This document shows positions 1 to 8,000 of a DNA stretch of 28,489 nt, piece after piece. The DNA comes from a bacterium (GTDB taxonomy: Bacteria; Bacillota; Clostridia; Oscillospirales; Acutalibacteraceae). The stretch is taken from NCBI GenBank assembly GCA_020627425.1, contig JAHKXX010000090.1, forward strand, positions 1 through 28,489, in the 5' to 3' direction. The position numbers were made by a program, and so were the translations under genes. The notes beneath the pieces are model-generated. The model made no database searches. It saw only the letters and a list, made by a program, of their open reading frames with translations, and was not told where the DNA came from. Within the stretch, counting starts at the first letter, position 1; the number at the start of each line of letters is the position of its first letter.

Positions 1-1
1 G

Positions 2-505
2 CTTGTGACCGCAGTTATTATAAAGCTTACCTCTCCGGGTAAGATAATATTTAAGCAACAGCGTGTAGGACTCGGGAAAAAGCCGTTTACTATGTATAAA
101 TTCCGCTCAATGCGTGAGGATACCGGAGACAACATCACTATGACACAAAAAAACGACGTCCGTGTTACCGACTTCGGTAGGTTTATACGCCGCTTCAGTA
201 TAGATGAGCTGCCGCAGCTTTTCAATGTGCTGAAGGGGGATATGAGTCTTGTGGGTCCGCGACCGGAAATACCTTTTTATGTCAAAGAGTTTCGTAAGTC
301 CGTGCCTCTGTATATGGTAAAACACTATGTAAAGCCGGGTATGACCGGCTGGGCGCAGGTAAACGACCTTCGCGGAGGAAACACATCTATTCCCGAGCGG
401 ATAAGGTACGATATATACTATATAGAAAACTGGTCTGTGGGCTTTGATATAAAAATACTTTTTAAGACACTGTTCAAGGCGATTTTTTCAAAAACAGCGT
501 GTTAA
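2..505 (+). CDS. Bacterial sugar transferase (undecaprenyl-phosphate sugar phosphotransferase family), 5' end outside window
   Basis: The reading frame is open to the left edge, so the GTG at position 5 is probably internal and the gene is partial; about 167 residues are visible. Family hallmarks of the bacterial sugar transferase domain (PF02397) are clear: KQQRVGLGKKPFTMYKFRSM near the start, then RRFSIDELPQLFNVLKGDMS, SLVGPRPE, and KPGMTGWAQVNDLRG. Such enzymes transfer a sugar-1-phosphate from a nucleotide sugar to undecaprenyl phosphate at the cytoplasmic face of the membrane, the first step of exopolysaccharide or capsule repeat-unit synthesis. The N-terminal membrane helix expected in this family would lie upstream of the window. 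An EpsG-like gene follows 27 bp later on the same strand, which supports an exopolysaccharide locus. The sugar transferred cannot be told from sequence. Confidence 0.93.
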   Translation, partial: LVTAVIIKLTSPGKIIFKQQRVGLGKKPFTMYKFRSMREDTGDNITMTQKNDVRVTDFGRFIRRFSIDELPQLFNVLKGDMSLVGPRPEIPFYVKEFRKSVPLYMVKHYVKPGMTGWAQVNDLRGGNTSIPERIRYDIYYIENWSVGFDIKILFKTLFKAIFSKTAC

Positions 506-532
506 GGCTAAATAAATTACGGGGGTCTTGTT

Positions 533-1678
533 GTGCTATTTTATACCATAAATAATTTACTGATACTTGTGTGGGCAGCTATTTTCTGCTGGCACAAGCC
601 GTCAAAAGTCAAAAACCTGATATTTGTAATAGTTGCCTTTGCACAGCTGTTTGCGGTTATGGTATTCAGACACGGCATAGGCTATGATTATAATATGTAC
701 GCTGTCGGCTATAACTTTATGACTCAGGACGGCTTTTCAAACCTGACATATAAGGACTGGGAGATAGGCTTTGTGCTTCTGACAAAGGTTCTCGGTATGT
801 TCCTGCCAAACTATATGTGGTATATGGGCATTTTTTCACTGGTTGCTATTATACCTGCGGCAATATTCATCTATAGGGATTCAGAGATACCGTGGCTGTC
901 TACGGTGCTGTATATAAACCTGTTTGTGTTCTTTATGTCAATGAACTTTATCCGCCAGATGATAGCTATATCCTTTGTAATGCTGGCATGGCACTTCCTT
1001 AAAAGAAATAAGTTCATTCCTTATGCGATCATTATTCTTGTTGCTTCGCTTTTCCACCAGACGGTGCTTATAATGATACCCGTCTATCTGCTCGTAAAAA
1101 TGAAGCCTAATTTCAAAGAACTTATAGTTTATGCGTATCTGCTCCTGTGGTTCTATATCTCCTCGACAGGCTTTATCGAAATAATAACGACCTTCTTCCA
1201 CGAGGAATACAGCGGCTCGGCTTTCCTTACCGAGGGCCTGTCGTTTGTCTATGTGATACTACCGCTTTTCGTTACGGTAGCGGCGTTTTTGCTTGTAAAG
1301 GTAGGTACTATAAATGTTACTAACGAAAACAAATATCTGATAAACCTTTCTCTTATAGCTACACTGATGATGCTGACGATGGCACGCCACAGTATTATAG
1401 AAAGACTTTCCTACTACTTCCTGTTCTTTATAGTTCTGCTCGTGCCGCTTATATACCGCTCGCTCAGAACAAAGGGTATAAGCTATACTATAAGCGAAAC
1501 AAAAAGTATAAATCTTACTACTGACAGACAAAAGTTTGCACTGGCTCTGGTCTTTGTTCTGATAGTTCTGGCTCTGTCCTATTTCCACTTCTATTACGGA
1601 CTTACCGAGAAGGCTCACGGCGTTGTGCCTTATGATACATGGCTCAGGACCTCGTGGAGCGGCTTGCTGTCAAATTAA
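533..1678 (+). CDS. EpsG-family polysaccharide polymerase-like membrane protein
   Basis: A 381-residue polytopic protein with about nine or ten hydrophobic segments. The motif FRHGIGYDYNMYAVGY near residues 45-60 is typical of the EpsG family (PF14897), where an RxGxGxDY motif precedes an aromatic stretch; short cytoplasmic loops such as KMKPNFKE and RSLRTKG are basic. Members act in the membrane as putative polymerases or transport partners in exopolysaccharide assembly, like EpsG of the Bacillus biofilm matrix. The GTG at 533 is chosen because a GGGGGT ribosome-binding site lies 6 bp upstream. It follows the sugar transferase by 27 bp and probably shares its transcript. O-antigen polymerase (Wzy) is the alternative reading; the GxDY motif favours EpsG. 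Confidence 0.85.
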   Translation: MLFYTINNLLILVWAAIFCWHKPSKVKNLIFVIVAFAQLFAVMVFRHGIGYDYNMYAVGYNFMTQDGFSNLTYKDWEIGFVLLTKVLGMFLPNYMWYMGIFSLVAIIPAAIFIYRDSEIPWLSTVLYINLFVFFMSMNFIRQMIAISFVMLAWHFLKRNKFIPYAIIILVASLFHQTVLIMIPVYLLVKMKPNFKELIVYAYLLLWFYISSTGFIEIITTFFHEEYSGSAFLTEGLSFVYVILPLFVTVAAFLLVKVGTINVTNENKYLINLSLIATLMMLTMARHSIIERLSYYFLFFIVLLVPLIYRSLRTKGISYTISETKSINLTTDRQKFALALVFVLIVLALSYFHFYYGLTEKAHGVVPYDTWLRTSWSGLLSN

Positions 1679-1900
1679 ACAAAGATGTCTTTTTTGTAAT
1701 TAATTTCTTTGTATACTGAAAATTGTGCGAAATGAATATTTGTATGTGATATATAACAAATGAAACAAAACAAATTTAGTTAAAAAGCAAAATGAAAAAT
1801 AAAAATTGCTCAGAAAAAAACAAAAAATAAAGACATAGTAAACAAAAAACATTTTATGCTTAAACAAAATTTTATTAAAACAGCGGTTATTAATTACGAC

Positions 1901-1922
1901 AATTTGTAATTTTTTACAAATT
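1901..1922. repeat. Perfect inverted repeat, candidate operator
   Basis: AATTTGTAA and TTACAAATT are perfect 9-bp arms around a 4-T centre. The repeat ends 12 bp upstream of the -35 box of the promoter at 1935-1964, the position of an activator or repressor site. It is entirely A/T-rich except for one G and one C, so chance in an AT-rich background is possible. Confidence 0.4.
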
Positions 1923-1934
1923 ACAATTTCAGTA

Positions 1935-1964
1935 TTGACATAGTTGTAACAAATATGGTATTAT
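1935..1964 (+). promoter_or_regulatory. Sigma-A promoter of the 2011 wall-protein gene
   Basis: TTGACA at 1935-1940 (perfect -35), an 18-bp spacer, and TATTAT at 1959-1964 (-10, 5 of 6). Transcription would begin near 1970-1972, about 40 nt before the ATG at 2011. This rules out the in-frame TTG at 1969 as the start codon. Confidence 0.8.
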
Positions 1965-2010
1965 TACATTGTCAAAAAGCAAACAATATTTTTTTAGGAG
2001 GATGTTTACA

Positions 2011-2736
2011 ATGAACATTAAGAAGAGCTTTTTGGTTGCTTTTGCTGCAGTAACAGCAGTTGCAACAGTTGGCGCAGCTTCCGTAAGTGCAGCTACTCTG
2101 GGTCAGTCAAGCTCAGAATCTACTGATACAAAAGAGGTTGTAAAGGGACAGGACGCTTCCTTTGAGGTTAAGGTTGAAGAAATGAACATCGCTGTAAATG
2201 TTCCTGCTGATGCAGCAGACGAGGGCGAGGTTACTTTCCACGCAGCTGTTATCACAGATGTTGATATACAGAAGGCTGCTGACGAGCTTGGTCTGAAGGA
2301 GTCCGCAATTCTTGATATGTACTTCACAGACGCTGATGATGCTACAGTAGCTATCAAGGGCGCAAAGGTACAGATCACAACAGACAAGAACGTTGTATAT
2401 GCTTATGCAGACGGCAAGCTGACAGCTGTAGAGGCTACATTCGAGGATGGAGTTCTCACATTTACAAAGGATGCTGACGTACAGTATTATGTACTTGCTA
2501 AGGCTGAGGAAGAAAAGCAGAATGAGATTGCTCCGGCAGACGACAAGAAGGACAACAACAACGGTACTAACACCAACACAACCGGCGACAATAAGACTGT
2601 TGACAACAACAAAAACGGCACAGTTACAACCGGTGACACAGCTACAACAACAACAGTTGCAGTATTTGCTGTAATGGGTCTTGTTGCTCTTGGAACAGCT
2701 ATTGCTGCTTCAAAAATGAAAAAGTCATCTAAGTAA
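2011..2736 (+). CDS. Secreted wall-associated protein with C-terminal sorting-like signal
   Basis: This 241-residue protein is not recognised as a named family. Residues 1-28 are a signal peptide ending SVSAA. A compact acidic domain (about 30-165) contains QITTDKNVVYAYADGKLTAV and looks beta-rich. An Asn/Thr/Asp-rich linker (about 175-208) follows. The C-terminus has TTGD (206-209), a hydrophobic stretch (215-233) and a KMKKSSK tail, which resembles a degenerate sortase signal (TTGD in place of LPxTG); the same tetrapeptide occurs at 190-193. A C-terminal membrane anchor is the alternative. The ATG at 2011 is chosen because AGGAGG sits 9 bp upstream. Perfect ribosome-binding site, near-consensus promoter and codon use dominated by a few codons (GCT/GCA, AAG, ACA) suggest high expression. 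A strong terminator follows, so it is probably monocistronic. Confidence 0.82.
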   Translation: MNIKKSFLVAFAAVTAVATVGAASVSAATLGQSSSESTDTKEVVKGQDASFEVKVEEMNIAVNVPADAADEGEVTFHAAVITDVDIQKAADELGLKESAILDMYFTDADDATVAIKGAKVQITTDKNVVYAYADGKLTAVEATFEDGVLTFTKDADVQYYVLAKAEEEKQNEIAPADDKKDNNNGTNTNTTGDNKTVDNNKNGTVTTGDTATTTTVAVFAVMGLVALGTAIAASKMKKSSK

Positions 2737-2779
2737 TATATATTTACTTATTTTTGCCTTTTGACAAAGCACATAATCA

Positions 2780-2807
2780 GGGATATGCGGGTGCATATCC
2801 CTTTTTC
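2780..2807 (+). terminator. Rho-independent terminator after the 2011 gene
   Basis: GGGATATGC (2780-2788) pairs perfectly with GCATATCCC (2793-2801) around a GGGT loop, followed by TTTTTC. It lies 43 bp after the stop of the wall-protein gene and before the ribosome-binding site of the next gene, so the open frame running through it from 2754 is not the start of that gene. Confidence 0.9.
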
Positions 2808-2825
2808 TTATATTGGAGTGATCAT

Positions 2826-3905
2826 ATGCTAAAAAAGACTATTTCTTTTGTTCTTGTATGCGTTTTGTCGACAATATGTCTGTGCGGCTGTAACCTGCGT
2901 GTTATCGAGGACAGTACTGATGAGGAAAACAGCAAAAACTCTGCCGTACAAAGCTCGGCGCAGACGAGCCGTGAGTCCTCTGCCGACCCGGCACTGGGGG
3001 AAAACACGATCACCCCGTCAATGTGGAGGGTGACCGACGCCGATGGAAATTTCATCTATATGATGGGCTCGATCCATGCAGGCGACAGACGAATGAAAAA
3101 TCTTCCCGATTACTTTGAGAATGCTTTTTCGATCTGTGACTCTCTCGCTGTTGAGGCAGATGTAAATGCTCTGTCCGAGGATCTTTCCGAGGCACTGAGG
3201 CTTGCTGCGAGCCTTATGTATACGGACAATACAAAAATATATGATCATATACCTGTAGCTACCTATGACGCTATGGTGAATAAGCTGAAGGAGCACAATA
3301 TGTATATGTCCGCCTATGACAGCTATAAGCCGGTGATGTGGACTTCTCTGATGGAAAATGCTATCATAAGCGAGACCGGACTCAGTACCGATATGGGTCT
3401 TGACAAGCTTTTGCTTACCCGTGCCGACAGCGAGGGTAAGACTATAAAAGAGGTCGAATCAGCCGAACTGCAGTTATCCCTGTATGACGGCTTGTCTGAC
3501 GAGGCGGCAGGTTATCTGCTCGGGGACTATGTAGAGGACGGACACTTTGACCAAAAGGTAAGCTCTACAAAGGAGATGTATGAGCTGTGGACAAAGGGCG
3601 AGCTTGACGAAAAGGCTCTCTCGGATGATACTCAGTCAGAACAGTCGGTGCCGCAGGAGATAATGGACGAGCTTTTGTCGCTGTCCGACAGTGTTCTGAA
3701 GGACAGAAACAAGGCTATGGCGGAAAAAGCCGAGGAATATATGAAGGAGAGCGGAGTGGTGATGTTCGTTGTCGGCTCGGCACATTTTTATGGTGATGAC
3801 GGTATACTAAAGCTGATGGAAAACGACGGCTGTACCGTGGAAAAGCTGAACAGCGAGAGCACGGTATCCGGGACGGCTTCATCCGATACCGAAGCCGCCT
3901 CATAA
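2826..3905 (+). CDS. TraB/GumN family lipoprotein
   Basis: A 359-residue protein whose N-terminus ends in a lipobox L-C-G-C with the lipidated Cys at 22, so it should be anchored outside the membrane. A Ser-rich acidic linker (about 28-60) leads into a TraB/GumN domain (PF01963): MWRVTDADGNFIYMMGSIHAGD (67-87, with the conserved GSIH), SLAVEADV (106-112), MGLDKLLL (190-197), and C-terminal VVMFVVGSAHFYGDDG (311-326). The two GxxH-type motifs and Glu residues are the conserved features of a family that may include metal-dependent proteases; the substrate is unknown. The ATG at 2826 has a GGAG site 7 bp upstream and lies downstream of the terminator of the previous gene. The C-terminal 20 residues are Ser/Thr-rich and outside the domain. 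Confidence 0.87.
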   Translation: MLKKTISFVLVCVLSTICLCGCNLRVIEDSTDEENSKNSAVQSSAQTSRESSADPALGENTITPSMWRVTDADGNFIYMMGSIHAGDRRMKNLPDYFENAFSICDSLAVEADVNALSEDLSEALRLAASLMYTDNTKIYDHIPVATYDAMVNKLKEHNMYMSAYDSYKPVMWTSLMENAIISETGLSTDMGLDKLLLTRADSEGKTIKEVESAELQLSLYDGLSDEAAGYLLGDYVEDGHFDQKVSSTKEMYELWTKGELDEKALSDDTQSEQSVPQEIMDELLSLSDSVLKDRNKAMAEKAEEYMKESGVVMFVVGSAHFYGDDGILKLMENDGCTVEKLNSESTVSGTASSDTEAAS

Positions 3906-3917
3906 TACATTTGTCCG

Positions 3918-3958
3918 TTGAAATTGTGATAAGTGATTTCAAATATAGTTTTATTTTT
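3918..3958 (+). terminator. Weak terminator-like hairpin after the TraB lipoprotein
   Basis: TTGAAAT (3918-3924) pairs with ATTTCAA (3936-3942) around an 11-nt loop and is followed within 10 nt by a T-rich stretch. The stem is A/T-rich and short, so activity is uncertain. Confidence 0.35.
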
Positions 3959-3968
3959 TGAATATAGC

Positions 3969-3997
3969 TTGATTATTGGTAAAAAATGTTGTAGTAT
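3969..3997 (+). promoter_or_regulatory. Candidate promoter of the cyclophilin gene
   Basis: TTGATT at 3969-3974 and TAGTAT at 3992-3997 are separated by exactly 17 bp; each matches the sigma-A consensus at 4 of 6 positions. The predicted leader of about 75 nt contains an imperfect GC hairpin (about 4022-4053). Confidence 0.45.
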
Positions 3998-4077
3998 TAA
4001 AACAAGAAATAATATAAAACAACAGCTGCGGACAGTCTCCGGTCAGCGGCTGTCATAAAAGAAAGGGCGATTTTTAT

Positions 4078-4599
4078 ATGATCAAAAATCCTATCGTTAC
4101 AATTACAATGGAGGACGGAGGCGTAATAAAAGCCGAGTTGTTTCCGCAGATAGCTATGAATACTGTTAATAATTTCATAAGCCTTGTAAACAAGGGCTTT
4201 TATAACGGTCTTAAATTTCACAGAGTGATAAACGGCTTTATGATACAGGGTGGCTGCCCCGTTGGAAACGGTACTGGAGGACCCGGCTATCATATAAAGG
4301 GAGAGTTTTCCCATAACGGCTATCAGAATGACCTGAAGCATACCGAGGGTACCCTGTCTATGGCGAGAACCTCTCATCCCGATACAGCAGGCTCCCAATT
4401 CTTTATTATGCACAAGGCTTCTCCTCACCTTGACGGCGAGTATGCAGCCTTCGGCAAGGTTATCGAGGGTATGGAGGTAGTCAACAAAATAGCCGAGTGC
4501 GAAACTGATTTTAACGACAGACCCATTGTCCCCCAGGTAATGAAAACCGTTACCGTAAACACCTTTGGTGCTATTTATCCCGAACCTAATATACAGTAA
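4078..4599 (+). CDS. Peptidyl-prolyl cis-trans isomerase, cyclophilin type
   Basis: A 173-residue cytoplasmic cyclophilin (PF00160) of normal length with no signal peptide. Active-site residues are present: FHR (47-49) with the catalytic Arg, FMIQGG (54-59), SQFFI (106-110), HLDG (117-120) and FGKV (125-128). It catalyses isomerisation of X-Pro bonds during protein folding. The ATG at 4078 is the first in frame, with an AAAGGG site about 10 bp upstream. A terminator-like hairpin follows, and both flanking intergenic regions are long, so it is probably transcribed alone. Confidence 0.95.
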   Translation: MIKNPIVTITMEDGGVIKAELFPQIAMNTVNNFISLVNKGFYNGLKFHRVINGFMIQGGCPVGNGTGGPGYHIKGEFSHNGYQNDLKHTEGTLSMARTSHPDTAGSQFFIMHKASPHLDGEYAAFGKVIEGMEVVNKIAECETDFNDRPIVPQVMKTVTVNTFGAIYPEPNIQ

Positions 4600-4605
4600 G
4601 TCTGC

Positions 4606-4640
4606 AAAAGGCGCAAAAGTTTATGCGGCTTTTTTCTTTT
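4606..4640 (+). terminator. Terminator after the cyclophilin gene
   Basis: AAAAG-G-CGCA (4606-4615) pairs with TGCG-G-CTTTT around an AAAGTTTA loop, with one G-G mismatch, and runs into TTTTTTCTTTT. It lies 6 bp after the stop codon. Confidence 0.7.
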
Positions 4641-5019
4641 ACAGTCATTTTGCACAAATAGCTGTGTTAAAAATATTTTTCTATTAGAATTTAACAAACA
4701 CAATAAATAAAATTAATAATATTTTGCTATATAAATATTCAATTTGTCAGAATTTGTAAATACGATTTGTGCAATCTAACATCGTCATTATGTATAAATT
4801 GAACACTGTTTTATTAACAAAAACGCTGAATATTTTTAATTTACATAAAAAAATGGCTATTATTCTCCAAAGGAATTATTAATACTTGCAAGGTGTAGTA
4901 ATATTAAGCTAAATAGTTGTGTAAATTTTGCAGTCACAGAGAGGTGATCCGTACTTATATTTTTCGGCGCGGCACAAACTTAAGACAAACCAAATTTTAT
5001 CAAAGAAAGAAGGATTATA
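4641..5019. other. Long AT-rich leader/promoter region of the amylase
   Basis: About 380 bp with no believable gene. The left two thirds are A/T-rich with several ATTTGT-type repeats, and no -35/-10 pair stands out. The last 80 bp hold a GAGGTGATCC sequence (4941-4950) that matches the complement of the 16S rRNA 3' end but has no start codon at normal distance. The true amylase ribosome-binding site, AGAAGGA at about 5006-5012, lies nearer the ATG. Regulation of the amylase probably acts here, but no classical catabolite-response (cre) box was found. Confidence 0.5.
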
Positions 5020-8000
5020 ATGTCACGAAAAACAAAGGGCTTATTCAAAAAGATAGTAAGCTCCGTACTCTCGGCGGCATGTGTATTATCAACAGCCGCA
5101 GTAACAGGCAGTATACTGGCCCCTGCAGCAAGCGCAGCAGACACCTCTATGGAGGACGCACCGTTTACCTGGGACAACGCTACTGTATACTTCCTGCTAA
5201 TTGACCGTTTCAAAAACGGCAATACCTCTAACGACTATCAGTACGGCCGTATGCAGGACGCAAACGGCAACAAGGTATCCGGCGCACAGAGCGCACCGGG
5301 TACATTCCACGGCGGTGACTTTGCAGGTATCACTCAGGAGATCGAGGCAGGCTATTTTGACGACCTCGGTATAAACGCTATCTGGATGACGGCACCCTAT
5401 GAGCAGATTCACGGCTACGTTGACTCCGGCAGCGAGCACTTTGCTCACTACTCGTACCACGGCTACTATGTTCTTGACTACACCGAGCCGGACGCAAACT
5501 ACGGTACAAAGGCAGAGTTCAAGACTCTCGTAGACACCGCACATCAGCACGGTATCCGTATCATTATGGATATAGTTATGAACCACGCAGGTTATAACAA
5601 TATCCTCGATATGGAGCAGTATGACTATGGTACTATCAAGGATAAGTCGGCCATTGACCAGTACCTCGGAAAAATTACAAATGTCGGCGGCTTCCACGAC
5701 TATATTGACTATACAGACCAGGCAGGCTGGGCTAAATGGTGGGGCGACTGGATAAGATCCGGTCTGCCGGGCTATACGCCTCCCGGTACCGACGAAAAGA
5801 CCTCGAGCCTTACGGGTCTGCCGGACTTCCGTACAGAGTACGGCGGAAACGTAGGTATACCTACCTTCCTTAAGAAGAAATGGCAAGGGGAGGGTACATA
5901 TGACGCAAAGGTATCCAAGTACGGCGCAAGCAACACAGTAACAGGCTATCTGACCTCTTTCCTCGCAGACTGGGTACAGACCTACGGTATAGACGGCTTC
6001 CGCTGCGATACCGCAAAGCACGTTGAGTTTGCTTCATGGAAGGCACTCTCTGACAAGTGTACCGCAGCCCTCAAGACATGGCGTCAGAATAACCCGAACT
6101 CACCCGGTGCACAGTGGACTGACGATTTCTGGATGACAGGCGAACACTGGAATCACAACATAGGCTACGGCAAGGACGGCTACTTTACACAGGGCGGCTT
6201 TGACTCGATGATAAACTTCGAGACTCAGGGCGGCGGACTTTTAGCAGCCGGCAAGCTTGCTTCTATGTATCAGGGCTATGCAGACAAGATAAACAGTGAT
6301 GACAGCTTTAACCAACTTTCATACATTTCTTCGCACGACTCCTGTCTTGCAGACAGAAACAACCTGAAATATCTTGACACGGCTCTTCTGCTTCTCCCCG
6401 GCGGAGTACAGATCTACTACGGCGACGAGTCCGCTCGTCCGCTTGCTACCAACTGTGCAGCAGACGGTGACGGCGGTGCAGGACACTCGCTGCGTTCGGA
6501 TATGAACTGGAACAGTATGGATACGGCTCTTCTTGCACACGTACAGAAGGTCGGCTCGTTCCGCCGCGACCACCTGTCTATAGGCGCAGGCTCCAACACG
6601 GGTCTTACGGCTTCCTCGGGTATCGCATTCGCAAGACAGTACAGCAAAAACGGCATAAACGACAAGACAGTATGCGTAGTAAACGCATCGGCTAACTCTA
6701 CAGTATCCATCGACGTATCCGCTATCTGGTCTGACGGCACCGTAGTTACAAACTTCTACGACGAGACAGACGCAACAGTCAGCGGCGGCAAGGTAAGCTT
6801 CAGCGCAGGTGCAAACGGCGTTATTCTTATCGCAGAGCCTGACGGCGAAAAGGGTAAGGTAACGGTTACTCATATTGATCAGGATACAGGCGACACAATA
6901 AAGACAGAGGTAATGACGGGTCTCGTAGGTACAAGCTATCAGACAAGCGCTCTTTCTACCGAGGGCTTCAAGCTTGCAAAGACAGTCGGCGCCACAAGCG
7001 GCACATACACAAAGGACGGCGCTTCTGTTACTTACTACTACACCTTTGACAGTGACAACTATGCATACATCAAGGTAGAGTACGTAGACGCTTCTACAGG
7101 AGCTTCTCTTGCAGAAAGCACAACAGAGGTAGCAAAGATAGGCACGACCTACTCTCTTACCCCTGTAACGATAAAGGACTACGAGGTAGACCTTGCTTCT
7201 TCAACCAACGTATCCGGTACGGTAAAGGCAGGCACAACAACCGCTGTATTCAAATATAACTATGTTGAGCCTACAAACCTGATAGTACACTACTACAATT
7301 CAAACAACTGGACCAACGTATATCTCTATGCTTATCAGGGCGACGGCGCTACAGCAACACAGCTTGCAGGCGCTTGGCCCGGCACAAAGATGAATGACGA
7401 CGGCAGCGGCTGGTGGAGCTACTCCGTAACCAGCGCCGAAGCCGGCAAGGTAATGTTCAACGACGGCGGCACAAATCAGGAGCCGGGAGCACAGCAGCCC
7501 GGATATGACGCTACCGGCGAAGTATGGATAAAGGGCGGCACAGTAAATGCTTCCGGTAAGGTGGTTGTAAACTACGTTACTTCATCCGGCAAGATACTCG
7601 GTACCGAAACCATAAAAGGTATGGCTACTACTTCCTATACAACACAGGCAAAGACCTTTGACGGCTACACCCTTACTACTACTCCGACAAATGCCTCCGG
7701 TACATTTACCAAAGAAACAATAACAGTTACATATGTATACTCCGGCGGTGCCGTTGAGGTAACAAAGGTAACACTCAACAAAACAAGCGCAAGCATCGGC
7801 GTAGGAGAGACAGCAACATTTACTGCTACTGTAACTCCGAGTGATGCAGAGGACAAGACCATAACATGGTCATCATCAAACACCTCTGTTGCAAAGGTAT
7901 CATCAAGCGGTACCGTAACAGGTGTTGCAGCAGGCACTGCTACTATAACAGCAGCAGCCTCAAACGGCGTCAAGGCAACAGCGACTGTAACGGTTACCTC

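Larger units (their letters stand above)
1679..2010. other. AT-rich intergenic region with promoter of the 2011 gene
   Basis: This 332-bp stretch contains no plausible gene. It is very A/T-rich with many A runs. Its right half carries a 22-bp perfect inverted repeat (1901-1922) and a near-consensus sigma-A promoter (1935-1964). No convincing terminator was found just after the EpsG-like gene. Confidence 0.7.

Noticed and set aside
1470..1560. Dockerin or cohesin at the amylase C-terminus (residue positions 1470-1560)
   Set aside because: The last module is another Ig-like repeat and lacks the paired calcium-binding Asp/Asn loops of dockerins.
1969..2010. TTG-initiated N-terminal extension of the wall-protein frame
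   Set aside because: It starts at the predicted transcription start, and the ATG at 2011 has AGGAGG at good spacing and begins the signal peptide.
2761..2789. TTGACA at 2761 as a promoter for the TraB lipoprotein gene
   Set aside because: At 17 bp spacing the -10 would be TATGCG inside the terminator stem, which is a poor match, and transcripts would begin in or before the hairpin.
2754..2825. TTG-initiated extension of the TraB lipoprotein frame
   Set aside because: It reads through a perfect terminator hairpin; the ATG at 2826 has its own ribosome-binding site and starts the lipoprotein signal.
4641..4935. Sigma-A promoter or cre box for the amylase
   Set aside because: TTGCAA at 4886 and TTGTGC at 4767 have no acceptable -10 at 16-18 bp, and no sequence fits the cre consensus well enough.
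4917..5204. Open frame of 95 codons overlapping the amylase start
   Set aside because: It is in another frame of the amylase signal-peptide region, lacks family features and has no good ribosome-binding site.
5197..6873. Long minus-strand frames opposite the amylase
   Set aside because: They mirror the biased codons of the amylase, are Cys/Val-rich without domain features and have no promoter or ribosome-binding site.
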